From positions 1-36,595 of the forward strand of contig CAILLK010000140.1 of NCBI GenBank assembly GCA_903835005.1: DNA of 36,595 nt. The letters are read 5' to 3'. The stretch's first letter is position 1, and the number at the start of each line of letters is the position of its first letter. The DNA comes from an uncultured Bacteroidota bacterium. GTDB taxonomy: Bacteria > Bacteroidota > Bacteroidia > Chitinophagales > Chitinophagaceae. The notes under the pieces are model-generated. The model did no database searches. It saw nothing but the letters and a program-made list of their open reading frames with translations, and was not told the origin of the DNA. Made by a program: the position numbers and the translations under genes. Shown here piece by piece: positions 26,401 to 33,583 of this stretch.

Positions 26401-28659
26401 GGAGCAGGGTCTACAGCCACGGTTACCGGTTCTACAACGGCAGGCAGCCCGGCAACTGTTACCTATACTTTAGGTACCTGTTCGGCTACTTACCTGGTTA
26501 CTGTTAACCAGTCGCCTAATCCCATTACGGTTACACCGCCCAATTCATTTAATATATGCCAGGGGTTGACGACCACTATGTGTACCACAGGCCCCGGCCC
26601 CGGTGGCTATACCTGGTCTTCCAGCAATCCATTGGTTGCTTCTATTACCTCAGCTGGGTTATGCGCTACAGCTACCGGTGTTTCTTCCGGAGTTGCTTTA
26701 ATAGACTATACCAGCTTTTTCACCGGTTGTTTCAGTCAGGCTACTGTTAATGTGACCAATGGTGTAGGCGCCATATCAGGCCCTAATTATGTATGTATGG
26801 GCGCTACTGCGGTAGAAACCAATACGGTTACAGGTACATGGGGCATTGCGCCTGGCGCTATCGCTTCAAATGCACCTACTACCGGATCAACATTTACTGT
26901 AGTAACACCCACAACCCCCGGTGTATTTACGCTTACTTTCCTGGCTATTAACGGTTGCACCGCAACTAAATCTATGACAGTAAATGCGCTGCCATCCAAT
27001 ACAGTTATACCACTGGGCAGCACCAATCTCTGCCCCGGCGGCTCGGTGGAACTTACTGCCAGCACCGGTACCGGATACACTTACCAGTGGGGTAATCCGG
27101 GCGCTATAGGCGGCGCCACCGGCGCAACCTTTGTAGCGGCCACTGCCGGTACATATGTGGTTACTGTTACCGGTCCCGGCCCGTGCAGCAGTACATCTGC
27201 AGGCACCGGAATTACCATGAACCCGGTTACTGCCACAGTTTCACCTGGTGTTTCTACCACGGCATGTGCCAGCGCAGGCCTCACGCTTACCGCATCGGCT
27301 GCTGCTACTTATCAGTGGATGCTAGGCGGCGTAGCTGTTTCCGGTGCTATTGCAGGCACGTATACACCTACGGTATCGGGCAGTTACAGCGTAGAAGAGA
27401 CTAATACTTTTGGCTGCGTAGGCACTTCACCTGCGGTTTCCATCACACTTGCCCCTTCGCCTGCAGGTGTGGTAGCCATATCCGGCTCTCTTAATCTTTG
27501 TGCCGGTGCAAGTGTTACGCTCACCTCCGATGCCGGAGCGGGCTATACTTATCAGTGGTACAACGGTAGCCTTGCATCGCCTATCCCGGGTGCTACCGGT
27601 ATCAGTTTTACTACATCAACAGCAGGCAATTATTTTGTGGTAGATGTCAACAGCACAGGCTGCAGCACCACATCGGCTACCAGTGTGGTTAAGGTAAATC
27701 CGCTGCCGGTAGCTGCTATCGATACGGCAACGTCTCCTATCTTCTGCGCAGGTGGCAGTGTATCACTCAGCACGCTGTCTGCCGCTACCGATTTATACCA
27801 GTGGTTTAAGAACGGTGTAGCTATAACAGGTGCAACCAATGCGGTATATGTAGCCAGCTCCACAGGCAATTATACCGTTCAGGTTGATTCGGTTGTTATC
27901 GGTTGTACTTCTACTTCTGCAGTACAGACGGTAACATCTGTTGCCATACCTGTTCTTAACCTCATCACTTCATCATCATTCTGCTGGGGCGGCAGCGCCG
28001 ATATGGCAGCGGTCGTTACCAGTGGTGCCGGAACCATAGGCTACCAGTGGCAGATAGCCGGTGTGAATATTGCCGGAGCTACCAACAGTACTTACCCTGC
28101 TACCGTGTCGGGCAGCTATTCGGTAGAGATATTTGTGCACGGAGGCCTGTGCAACGAAACAAGCAGTAATATATCAGTAACCGAATGGCCATTGCCAAAT
28201 CCACTGGTTACTGATACTGTACCCAATTTGTATACCCAGACTAATTTTGTAACCTATCAGTGGTATCTCAACACCATTCTGATACCCGGAGCTACATCGT
28301 CTAATACACCAATAATAGGCAATGGCACCTACAAGGTAAAAGTAACAGATAACCATGGCTGTCAGTCGGTATCCACCGGCTTCCCGGTATCTGGCTGGGT
28401 ACCTAATACCATCAGTACGGTCAATGCCGGCGGCGAGATAAAAATCTACCCTAACCCGGCACAGGATGCATTGCATATAGATGCGCCAATGGCGGTGAGG
28501 GCAGTAATTTGCAGCATGGATGGCAGAACACTGATAGACCAGCAATCGGCCACAGATATCAATATCAGCAAGCTGGCCAATGGCATCTATACCATCAGGC
28601 TTTATGATATAAACGGCAACCAGCTTAAAGTAGATAAATTTGTAAAAGAAAGTAACTGA
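23416..28659 (+). CDS. Giant Gly-rich / Ig-module T9SS adhesin
   Basis: A 1747-residue protein with a signal peptide (MKKMYNTLRLLLILVLGSQL, cleavage near SAQ). Residues ~45-285 are a Cys-containing glycine-rich domain with poly-Gly runs, resembling the Gly-rich domain of other secreted bacterial proteins. Residues ~285-1660 hold about 18 Ig-like modules of 70-85 residues: the first 12 have the form VC.G....-GG.W...-T..VTGV and are Big_2-like; the last six carry a YQW core. Nearly every module has a Cys near its start and another near its end, suggesting one disulphide per module. From ~1671 a T9SS type A sorting domain (IKIYPNPAQDALHI) ends the protein. It is a likely surface adhesin or matrix protein; the ligand is unknown. 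A strong terminator follows. Confidence 0.9.
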   Translation: MKKMYNTLRLLLILVLGSQLSASAQTSTYGSSGAYTYTVPAGVTGINVTVKGAQGGLNSDEVDYPDRQGYGGCVTAYIMVTPGQVLNVNVGGCGGNGTASAGGAGGFNGGGNGTYGTSIYSGGGGGGASDIRLSTGALTDRLVVAGGGGGAGINCGSERGGDGGSATPLSGGENGQAGCSSETGGQGGPYGGTTGVGGTGGICSSCGGSAGTDGDNSNGGNGGFGSAGGGGGGGWSAGGGGQWTGGGGGSDYYSATGVTMLTESKGCNSSCGYVSITASCSVGNITGSNQVCQGTTNAPFTGVLGSGTWSSSNNTIATVGTTGAVTGINSGSVTITYSLSPLCYTTFPMTVNAAPSAISGTPVLCVNQTTTVTEFTPGGTWSTSNPGVATVGSTTGLVTGIGAGICNISFTVTATGCNTDVVFTVNQIPDVVAGPDSVCVGSSITVSDDSTGGTWTNVGSHASIVASGSTATVNGISAGVDIISYTYSSTGCAAAFPVTVNANPSGIGGPAFICMGQSGTETDVTPGGSWSIIAGTGTATIGSSNGLVNPVSTGTVTVIYTLQTTCSVSRTISIDPSPAAITPPNPQVCQGSTIILTDPTTGGSWSSVSGGVASIVGSGTTGTVTGVAVAGGTSIISYLVGSCAATVVVTVNPKPTAITGPTQVCVGDCGEVYASGPGAGTWVSSSPAVATIDGTTGTLCAITPGTTTLTFTFTSTGCQRSIIVTVNPNPTVTAASLQVCLGYTTTLNPTPPGGTWTTTSGNISLTGGGIVTGSSLGTADVTYTATTTCTVIATVTVNALPDPIVASANPICVGQTATLTSGGGAGTWVSNLIPVESITSTGPSTGLALGVAGGVATNTFTITATGCFATYDMTVIALPTFTTAPPAAMCVGTTATVTGNGGSGNWSSSNLGAATVVTGSGPGPGGTITAVATGVTNMCYTFVSAPGCQLCQTMDVVPALTPISGPHQVCTGASITLTSGPAGGVWTSTPPVTVVGAGSTATVTGSTTAGSPATVTYTLGTCSATYLVTVNQSPNPITVTPPNSFNICQGLTTTMCTTGPGPGGYTWSSSNPLVASITSAGLCATATGVSSGVALIDYTSFFTGCFSQATVNVTNGVGAISGPNYVCMGATAVETNTVTGTWGIAPGAIASNAPTTGSTFTVVTPTTPGVFTLTFLAINGCTATKSMTVNALPSNTVIPLGSTNLCPGGSVELTASTGTGYTYQWGNPGAIGGATGATFVAATAGTYVVTVTGPGPCSSTSAGTGITMNPVTATVSPGVSTTACASAGLTLTASAAATYQWMLGGVAVSGAIAGTYTPTVSGSYSVEETNTFGCVGTSPAVSITLAPSPAGVVAISGSLNLCAGASVTLTSDAGAGYTYQWYNGSLASPIPGATGISFTTSTAGNYFVVDVNSTGCSTTSATSVVKVNPLPVAAIDTATSPIFCAGGSVSLSTLSAATDLYQWFKNGVAITGATNAVYVASSTGNYTVQVDSVVIGCTSTSAVQTVTSVAIPVLNLITSSSFCWGGSADMAAVVTSGAGTIGYQWQIAGVNIAGATNSTYPATVSGSYSVEIFVHGGLCNETSSNISVTEWPLPNPLVTDTVPNLYTQTNFVTYQWYLNTILIPGATSSNTPIIGNGTYKVKVTDNHGCQSVSTGFPVSGWVPNTISTVNAGGEIKIYPNPAQDALHIDAPMAVRAVICSMDGRTLIDQQSATDINISKLANGIYTIRLYDINGNQLKVDKFVKESN

Positions 28660-28694
28660 TAGCAATACCCCTTAATTGAAACACAGTATCAACT

Positions 28695-28722
28695 AAAAAG
28701 CCCCGGACAACCGGGGCTTTTT
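28695..28722 (+). terminator. Rho-independent terminator of the giant adhesin
   Basis: AAAAAGCCCCGG at 28695-28706 pairs perfectly with CCGGGGCTTTTT at 28711-28722 around an ACAA loop, a 12-bp stem with its own A and T tracts. It lies 35 bp after the adhesin stop and could terminate transcription from either strand. Confidence 0.92.
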
Positions 28723-28922
28723 CATTATGCCGGGGGAAAATTTTTTTAAAAAAAAGATACTATTAAGGGGAGGTCATAAATCAGATCTACCCGCCAAACT
28801 GAATACTCCTGTTTTAAAACTTCAATAATACAATCCTGCTAAATTCTCAAAAAAAATCTATAAAAAACTATATCATTACAGAATCTTTTTATAAATTTAT
28901 ATTCTAATCAAAATTTTACAGT

Positions 28923-29120
28923 ATGGATACATTTACTATTGGTGAGCAGGTAGTGCAGATATCCCATCCTTATTTGCCTGTATTAACAATTGAGAAGGTT
29001 AATGATAATGGTACTTATCATTGCAGTTATCATGATGAAAAGCATGTGGATCACACGGGTGATTTTAAAGCTGAAGAACTGATGAAGTATGTAAATCCGG
29101 CCACTATATACCGGTTGTAG
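28923..29120 (+). CDS. Small hypothetical protein (65 aa), DUF2158-like
   Basis: A 65-residue protein beginning MDTFTIGEQVVQISHPYLPV, with LTIEKVNDNGTYHCSYHDEK in the middle. The G-x-x-V start followed by a beta strand and a short C-terminal part resembles small YodC/DUF2158-type proteins, but the match is only by impression. No signal or membrane segment. It stands alone after the adhesin terminator. Function unknown. Confidence 0.65.
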   Translation: MDTFTIGEQVVQISHPYLPVLTIEKVNDNGTYHCSYHDEKHVDHTGDFKAEELMKYVNPATIYRL

Positions 29121-29264
29121 GAAATAGTTATTGCAGGCACAAATGAATGCCTTTAATTAAACAGCAGATCTCTTAATTGTGCATTCCCTCAGCTGGTGAT
29201 GGATCAGGAAATTGTATTTGTTTAAATACAAACAATCCACTCAGAATTATTCCTGAATTTATTA

Positions 29265-29915
29265 TCAGGGAGCGAGACGGTGTTTAATCCATAAACCGGA
29301 TTCATTTTTCTCAAACAAAATGCGGTCGTGCATACGGCTGGTGCGGCCCTGCCAGAACTCTATATGGTGGGGCAATACCCTGTATCCGCCCCAGTGTGCC
29401 GGGCGGGGAATATCCACATCCGGAAATTCTTCCTGGTACCTGGCATAGTTGAGATCTAGAATATTTCTGTGTGCTATTTTTCTGCTCTGGGGCGATGCCC
29501 ATGCGCCTATGCGGCTGCCTGCAGGCCTCGACTGGAAATAGGCATTACTTTCAGCTTCATCAATCTTTCCTATAAAGCCTTCTATGCGCACCTGGCGCTC
29601 CAGTTCTTTCCAGAAAAATACCAGGGCCACCTGCGGGCAGGCAGATATCTCCTGGCCCTTGGCGCTGTCGTAATTAGTGAAAAACACAAAACCCTCGTTA
29701 TCAAGGCCTTTCAGCAACACTATACGTGCGTGAGGCTGCATTTGCGCATCAACAGTTGCCAGGGTCATGGCATTGATTTCTGTGATCTGGGCAGCTTCTG
29801 CTTCAGAAAACCACTTACTGAAAAATACCAGAGGGTCTGAGCCTGCAGTTTCCTCATCCAGCGCGGCGAGCTTATAATCCTTGCGGATATCAGCAATATT
29901 TAGCGGGCTGTTCAA
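29265..29915 (-). CDS. pdxH: Pyridoxamine 5'-phosphate oxidase
   Basis: A 216-residue enzyme of the usual length. FMN-binding residues lie in ARIVLLKGLDNEGFVFFTNY (Arg64, Lys69) and SAKGQ (83-87), then ALVFFWKELERQVRIEG and YFQSRPAGSRIGAWASPQS, followed by WQGRTSRMHDR and a terminal RLAP, all family hallmarks. It oxidises pyridoxamine/pyridoxine 5'-phosphate to pyridoxal 5'-phosphate using FMN and O2 in vitamin B6 metabolism, as a cytoplasmic dimer. Its start is 3 bp after the stop of a small upstream ORF (29919-30062), suggesting cotranscription. Confidence 0.97.
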   Translation of the reverse strand: MNSPLNIADIRKDYKLAALDEETAGSDPLVFFSKWFSEAEAAQITEINAMTLATVDAQMQPHARIVLLKGLDNEGFVFFTNYDSAKGQEISACPQVALVFFWKELERQVRIEGFIGKIDEAESNAYFQSRPAGSRIGAWASPQSRKIAHRNILDLNYARYQEEFPDVDIPRPAHWGGYRVLPHHIEFWQGRTSRMHDRILFEKNESGLWIKHRLAP

Positions 29916-29918
29916 GAT

Positions 29919-30062
29919 TTATTTTCTGTCGTTAGAATCAAGGTACTTTACCATAACATAGATCATTTCTATGATCATCAGCAGAAAGAATACCCACATC
30001 AGTGTAGGGCCAACGTTTTTATTTACGTTATCGTAAAAAGCGCTTAAAATTAAATGATTCAT
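29919..30062 (-). CDS. 47-aa single-pass membrane microprotein upstream of pdxH
   Basis: A short frame from ATG at 30062 to TAA at 29919, 47 residues. The N-terminal part (MNHLILSAFYDNVNKNVGPT) is followed by a clear transmembrane helix (residues 21-38, LMWVFFLLMIIEMIYVMV) and a charged tail KYLDSNDRK. It ends 3 bp before the pdxH start, an operon-like arrangement. Length is near that of small respiratory subunits, but no family is recognised. An uninterrupted helix with a charged end on the right strand and spacing favours a real gene over chance. Confidence 0.6.
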   Translation of the reverse strand: MNHLILSAFYDNVNKNVGPTLMWVFFLLMIIEMIYVMVKYLDSNDRK

Positions 30063-30129
30063 TAGCGGTTATTTGCGTTGCAAGATACTTAAAAAAGTGA
30101 AATTGCTACATTTTAATAACCGGAATGCA

Positions 30130-30190
30130 GGGCGGTGGGTGATTAAATGGGGTTCAATACCCACCATTTGCCACACTTGTCTGGCCGCCC
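30130..30190 (+). promoter_or_regulatory. Structured leader upstream of chrA
   Basis: In the 220 bases between the divergent microprotein and chrA there are two complementary pairs: GGTGGGT (30134-30140) with ACCCACC (30159-30165), and GGGCGG (30130-30135) with CCGCCC (30185-30190). They share bases 30134-30135, so the stems compete. A further imperfect inverted repeat (ACCGGAATACCCGGT) lies at 30209-30223. This may be a folded leader or operator region for chrA. No match to a known riboswitch is claimed. Confidence 0.35.
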
Positions 30191-30285
30191 CGTAACGTTA
30201 AATTTAGACCGGAATACCCGGTTTAAAATGCCCCGGTTTGAAATTTGGCTGAATTCTGTTTACTTTCAAATCCAAATTCAGCAGG

Positions 30286-31527
30286 ATGCTGCTCAGGCAT
30301 ATACCATTTCTAAAAACTGTATTCATATACTCTTTTACGGCTTTCGGAGGGCCGCAGGGGCATATGGGTATGATGGTGAAGACCTTTGTGCAGAAACGCA
30401 AAGACCTTACAGAAGATGAGCTGCTTGAGTACAATTCTTTCTGCGCCATGCTTCCGGGCCCTACATCTACCCAAACTGTAGCGCTTATTGCCATGAAGCG
30501 GGGCGGCATTCCGCTGGCAATTATAACATTGCTGTTATGGATTTTCCCTGCTGCATGTATTATGGGTGCCTTATCGTTCCTGATTCATTATTTTAATATA
30601 GGCGCCGACAAGAGCAACAAGCAGTTCCTCCAGAATTTGTTCTCCTACATACAGCCCATGTCGGTCGGATTTGTATTTTATGCAGCGGCCAGGATGATGA
30701 AAACCAGCATAAAGTTCATAGCTACAGCCAGTATCATGGTGGGTAGTATAGTTGCTACATTGTTTATAGAGTCGCCCTGGGTATTTCCATGCCTGTTGGT
30801 GGTATCGGGCACTATAAGTAATTTCAGCAACAACCGTATTCCTACACCTCAGCACAAACCCAAAAAGATCAACTGGAGCAATCTGTGGATATTTGTATTG
30901 CTCTTTATAATTGCGGTAATTCTCAGCCTTATTGCCAAGCGCGACAGCTGGGCCCATGCCGAAGTTTACCACCTGTTCGAAAACTTCTACAGGTTTGGGG
31001 CCATTGTTTTTGGCGGGGGCCAGGCTTTACTGCCCTACATGCTGTACCAGTTTGGCGACCAGTCCAGAACCCATTTGCTTAAAGACAGTGATCTGCTTAC
31101 GGGATTCGGTATGGTTCAGGCAGTGCCCGGCCCTGTATTTTCCATTTGCTCGTTTGTTGGCGGAATGGCTATGAGCCAGTATGGCGGCATGTGGCAGCTG
31201 CTGGGTTGTATTATAGCCACTGTTGCGGTATTTCTGCCCAGCAGTTTACTCCTGTTTTTTCTCTTCCCGATCTATGAAAATCTGAAACACCATGTTATAA
31301 TTTTCAGAGCACTTGAGGGTATTAATGCAGCAATTGTAGGTATCATTATTGCTTCCGGCCTTATCCTGTTCCGGTCCATGGCATTTGATAATTCCGACTT
31401 TTCTCTGGCATTCCAGTGGCACAACCTGGTTATAGTAATCATCACCTTCTGCCTGCTTTATTTCTCCAAAGTACCCGCTCCGTTTATTGTAGTCGGGTGG
31501 CTGCTGCTGGGTTTAATTCGGCTTTAG
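30286..31527 (+). CDS. chrA: Chromate transporter
   Basis: A 413-residue long-form ChrA of two homologous halves. Half one has SFTAFGGPQGHMGMM and MLPGPTSTQT, half two has IVFGGGQALLPYM and AVPGPVFSICSFVGG, the paired FGG and PGP motifs of the CHR family. About ten hydrophobic helices are predicted. It exports chromate, probably driven by the membrane potential, giving resistance; some members may carry other anions. A GCAGG just before the ATG is a weak ribosome-binding site. No chrB regulator is present in the window. Confidence 0.93.
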   Translation: MLLRHIPFLKTVFIYSFTAFGGPQGHMGMMVKTFVQKRKDLTEDELLEYNSFCAMLPGPTSTQTVALIAMKRGGIPLAIITLLLWIFPAACIMGALSFLIHYFNIGADKSNKQFLQNLFSYIQPMSVGFVFYAAARMMKTSIKFIATASIMVGSIVATLFIESPWVFPCLLVVSGTISNFSNNRIPTPQHKPKKINWSNLWIFVLLFIIAVILSLIAKRDSWAHAEVYHLFENFYRFGAIVFGGGQALLPYMLYQFGDQSRTHLLKDSDLLTGFGMVQAVPGPVFSICSFVGGMAMSQYGGMWQLLGCIIATVAVFLPSSLLLFFLFPIYENLKHHVIIFRALEGINAAIVGIIIASGLILFRSMAFDNSDFSLAFQWHNLVIVIITFCLLYFSKVPAPFIVVGWLLLGLIRL

Positions 31528-31596
31528 AATGTGACCGGAATATGTGGCAGTATATCCGCTGAATCTGTTCAACCTCTGAATTGCCTGGAATTAATT

Positions 31597-31627
31597 GTAT
31601 CATTTAAAATATATAATAAAATGATAC
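31597..31627 (+). terminator. Inverted repeat downstream of chrA
   Basis: GTATCATTT at 31597-31605 is the inverse of AAATGATAC at 31619-31627, separated by a 13-base AT-rich loop, 69 bp after the chrA stop. It is not followed by a T run, so it may be a 3' stabilising hairpin or operator. Confidence as a terminator is low. Confidence 0.3.
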
Positions 31628-31746
31628 GCATATATCCGGCTTCATAATTTTAGAAAAGCAGCGAAATATCCGGAAACAAAACAAGAATGCTTAAATTATT
31701 CTTACATTCATGATAAATTTATTACCACGGTTCATCCAATAAAAAA

Positions 31747-32397
31747 ATGAAAAAAATGAAAAAGAATTTATTAATGCTCTTATTACTGCTCAACGCGGTC
31801 TTTTCGATTTCTGCAAGGGCGCAGGACATAAATGTAAGCATGCAGCCCATATGGGGGCCTGAAGGGTATAACTATGTGAATTATTACTACATACCTGCTA
31901 TAGAAGCTTATTACAGTGTGCCCAACCAGACCTTTACCTGGTATGACGGAACCAGGTGGGTAACAACCATGGACCTGCCGCCTGCTTATGCCAATTTCGA
32001 CCTTTATCATGCCTACAAAGTAGTGCTTAATGTAGCTAACCCTTGGTATCGCCATAATTACTACAGGGGGTATTATTACAGCTACCGTACCCGTTACGAC
32101 CAGCCAATGATACGATACAGTCACGACCGAAGGTATTATGAAGGTCGCCGTGAAGACAGGTTTTATCATGGCGAGCGCCGTGCCGAATTTGAGCACCGCG
32201 GCGGAGAAGTGCGCCGGGAAGAAGGCAGGCGTATGGAAGAACACCGTGGCGGGGAAATCCGCCGCGAAGAAGGCAGGAGAGGTGGAGAGGTTCACCGTGC
32301 GGAGGAACGCCGCGGCGGTGGAGGAGAGCATCGTGGGGGAGAAGTACACAGAGGAGGGGGAGGCAGAGGCGAAGGTGAAAGAAAAGAACACCATTAA
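31747..32397 (+). CDS. Secreted Tyr-rich protein with Arg/Gly/Glu/His repeat tail
   Basis: A 216-residue protein with a signal peptide (MKKMKKNLLMLLLLLNAVFS, cleavage near ARAQ). Residues ~27-110 are Tyr-rich with a small beta-rich domain (IWGPEGYNYVNYYYIPAIEA, WYDGTRWVT). From ~110 it turns basic (RHNYYRGYYYSYRTRYDQP), and the last ~70 residues are low-complexity units of the type HRGGEVRREEGRR. The tail is likely disordered and alternates Arg with Glu, resembling RG-rich or polyampholyte linkers. It should be exported to the periplasm or outside. The function is unknown. A terminator lies just downstream. Confidence 0.75.
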   Translation: MKKMKKNLLMLLLLLNAVFSISARAQDINVSMQPIWGPEGYNYVNYYYIPAIEAYYSVPNQTFTWYDGTRWVTTMDLPPAYANFDLYHAYKVVLNVANPWYRHNYYRGYYYSYRTRYDQPMIRYSHDRRYYEGRREDRFYHGERRAEFEHRGGEVRREEGRRMEEHRGGEIRREEGRRGGEVHRAEERRGGGGEHRGGEVHRGGGGRGEGERKEHH

Positions 32398-32407
32398 CAC
32401 TTAGAGC

Positions 32408-32446
32408 AAATGATCTGGCCTTGAATTGTGAGGTCAGATCATTTTA
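32408..32446 (+). terminator. Terminator after the RGG-tailed protein
   Basis: AAATGATCTGGCCT at 32408-32421 pairs with AGGTCAGATCATTT at 32431-32444 with one mismatch, followed by a short T stretch. A likely intrinsic terminator 10 bp after the stop. Confidence 0.7.
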
Positions 32447-32531
32447 ACTATCAAATACCTTAAAATATTCCCAAATTGCCGGTAAGAGAATCCAACCAGA
32501 TACAGTATTGGTAGCTTTACAGCTGCATATT

Positions 32532-33233
32532 ATGAGGTATCTGGTTTTAATTCTTGTACTGATATCCCACGCATCCGAGGCGCAAACCTTGCAGGGGATA
32601 GTAACGGATGCTGCTACAGGTAAACCTTTGTATCCTGTAACTGTTGTGAACCTGTATACACAGCAAAGTACCCTCACTGATGACCATGGCCAGTATGTAA
32701 TACCTGCAAAGCAGGGCAACCTCATTGCGTTTTCGTTTGTAGGCTACAAAACCGTGCAGAAAACCAAATCCTTCAGTACTATCATTACCACTATGAATGT
32801 GGCCATGGAGCAGACGGAATATCAGCTTGAAGAATTCAGTATACGTCCCGGTATATTTTCCGGGTATCAGCTCGATTCTCAGGAAAGAGCTGCAATTTAC
32901 AAGCTGCCTTTGCAACGTACTCACCCAAACCCGTTCAACAGCCCGGTAAGCGCCCTTGCAGAACTGTTTTCGAAAACAGCCAAACGCACCTATGCCTTTC
33001 AGCAGATATTTGAAGCGGGAGAGATTGAAAAATTTGTTGATTCCCGATACACTCCCGATCTGGTTGCCCGGCTAACAGGACTCACCGGCGACAGCATAGG
33101 GCACTTTATGTATGCCTGCCAGATGCCTTACGATTTTGCCCGCAGTGCAACTGATCTTGAGCTGAAGATGTGGATTAGAAGCAACTTTAAGGAATGGCTT
33201 AAAGCCCAGGCAGCTGATACTACTTTGAAATAA
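32532..33233 (+). CDS. Carboxypeptidase-regulatory-like (CarboxypepD_reg) secreted protein
   Basis: The ATG at 32532 gives 233 residues with a signal peptide (MRYLVLILVLISHASEAQ). A start at 32508 would put eight extra residues ahead of it. Residues ~20-100 form a CarboxypepD_reg-like domain (LQGIVTDAATGKPLYPVTVV, LTDDHGQYVIPAKQGNLIAF SFVGYKT), the N-terminal module seen in SusC-type receptors and other surface proteins. The rest (LQRTHPNPFNSPVSALAELF ... LTGDSIGHFMYACQMPYDFA) has no family I recognise. Probably periplasmic or outer-membrane anchored. It stands alone, 134 bp after the preceding gene with a terminator between them. Confidence 0.82.
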   Translation: MRYLVLILVLISHASEAQTLQGIVTDAATGKPLYPVTVVNLYTQQSTLTDDHGQYVIPAKQGNLIAFSFVGYKTVQKTKSFSTIITTMNVAMEQTEYQLEEFSIRPGIFSGYQLDSQERAAIYKLPLQRTHPNPFNSPVSALAELFSKTAKRTYAFQQIFEAGEIEKFVDSRYTPDLVARLTGLTGDSIGHFMYACQMPYDFARSATDLELKMWIRSNFKEWLKAQAADTTLK

Positions 33234-33583
33234 AGTGCAAAACAAATTCGTAAATAATGTATTGTTTTCCGGGGATTTCATAGATTTAGATATTGATTGT
33301 ATGTGTTTACTATTGATCAGATAATCAATTTATTGTAATGAAGTTGGTAAGCTGAATATGGTTGGCACCACCATAGAAACTGGAAGAAGTTATCTGTTAT
33401 GTGTTTATTAAATTAACTGAAGAAAAGAAGTGTTGATAATTATTGCTCAAATAATTAAGGCTATATATGCATGACTTAAAATAAATATAAAAATTTTATT
33501 AACAAAAATTAATTTTTTTTTCGTGCTAAGTAAATTATTTTTGCAAAATCTTGGAATAACTAAAATATTGCAACGTATATATA
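33234..33583 (+). other. Upstream region of the TSP3/OmpA gene
   Basis: About 350 bases of AT-rich non-coding DNA. No gene is supported. The notable element is the -7 box near the right end (listed separately). TATTGATCAGATAATCAA (33311-33328) contains an imperfect inverted repeat. Confidence 0.4.
33536..33543 (+). promoter_or_regulatory. Candidate -7 box for the TSP3/OmpA gene
   Basis: TATTTTTG at 33536-33543 matches TAnnTTTG and lies 40 bp before the start codon, a good promoter distance. The -33 region is a T tract without an exact TTG at the expected spacing, so the match is partial. Confidence 0.4.

Noticed and set aside
24592..27869. Several minus-strand frames inside the giant adhesin
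   Set aside because: They arise from the Thr/Val/Gly-biased repeat codons on the opposite strand and show no independent domain or start signal.
30141..30170. GGTTCAAT motif resembling a tRNA T-loop
   Set aside because: No acceptor, D or anticodon arms around it; the segment is better explained by the inverted repeats in the chrA leader.
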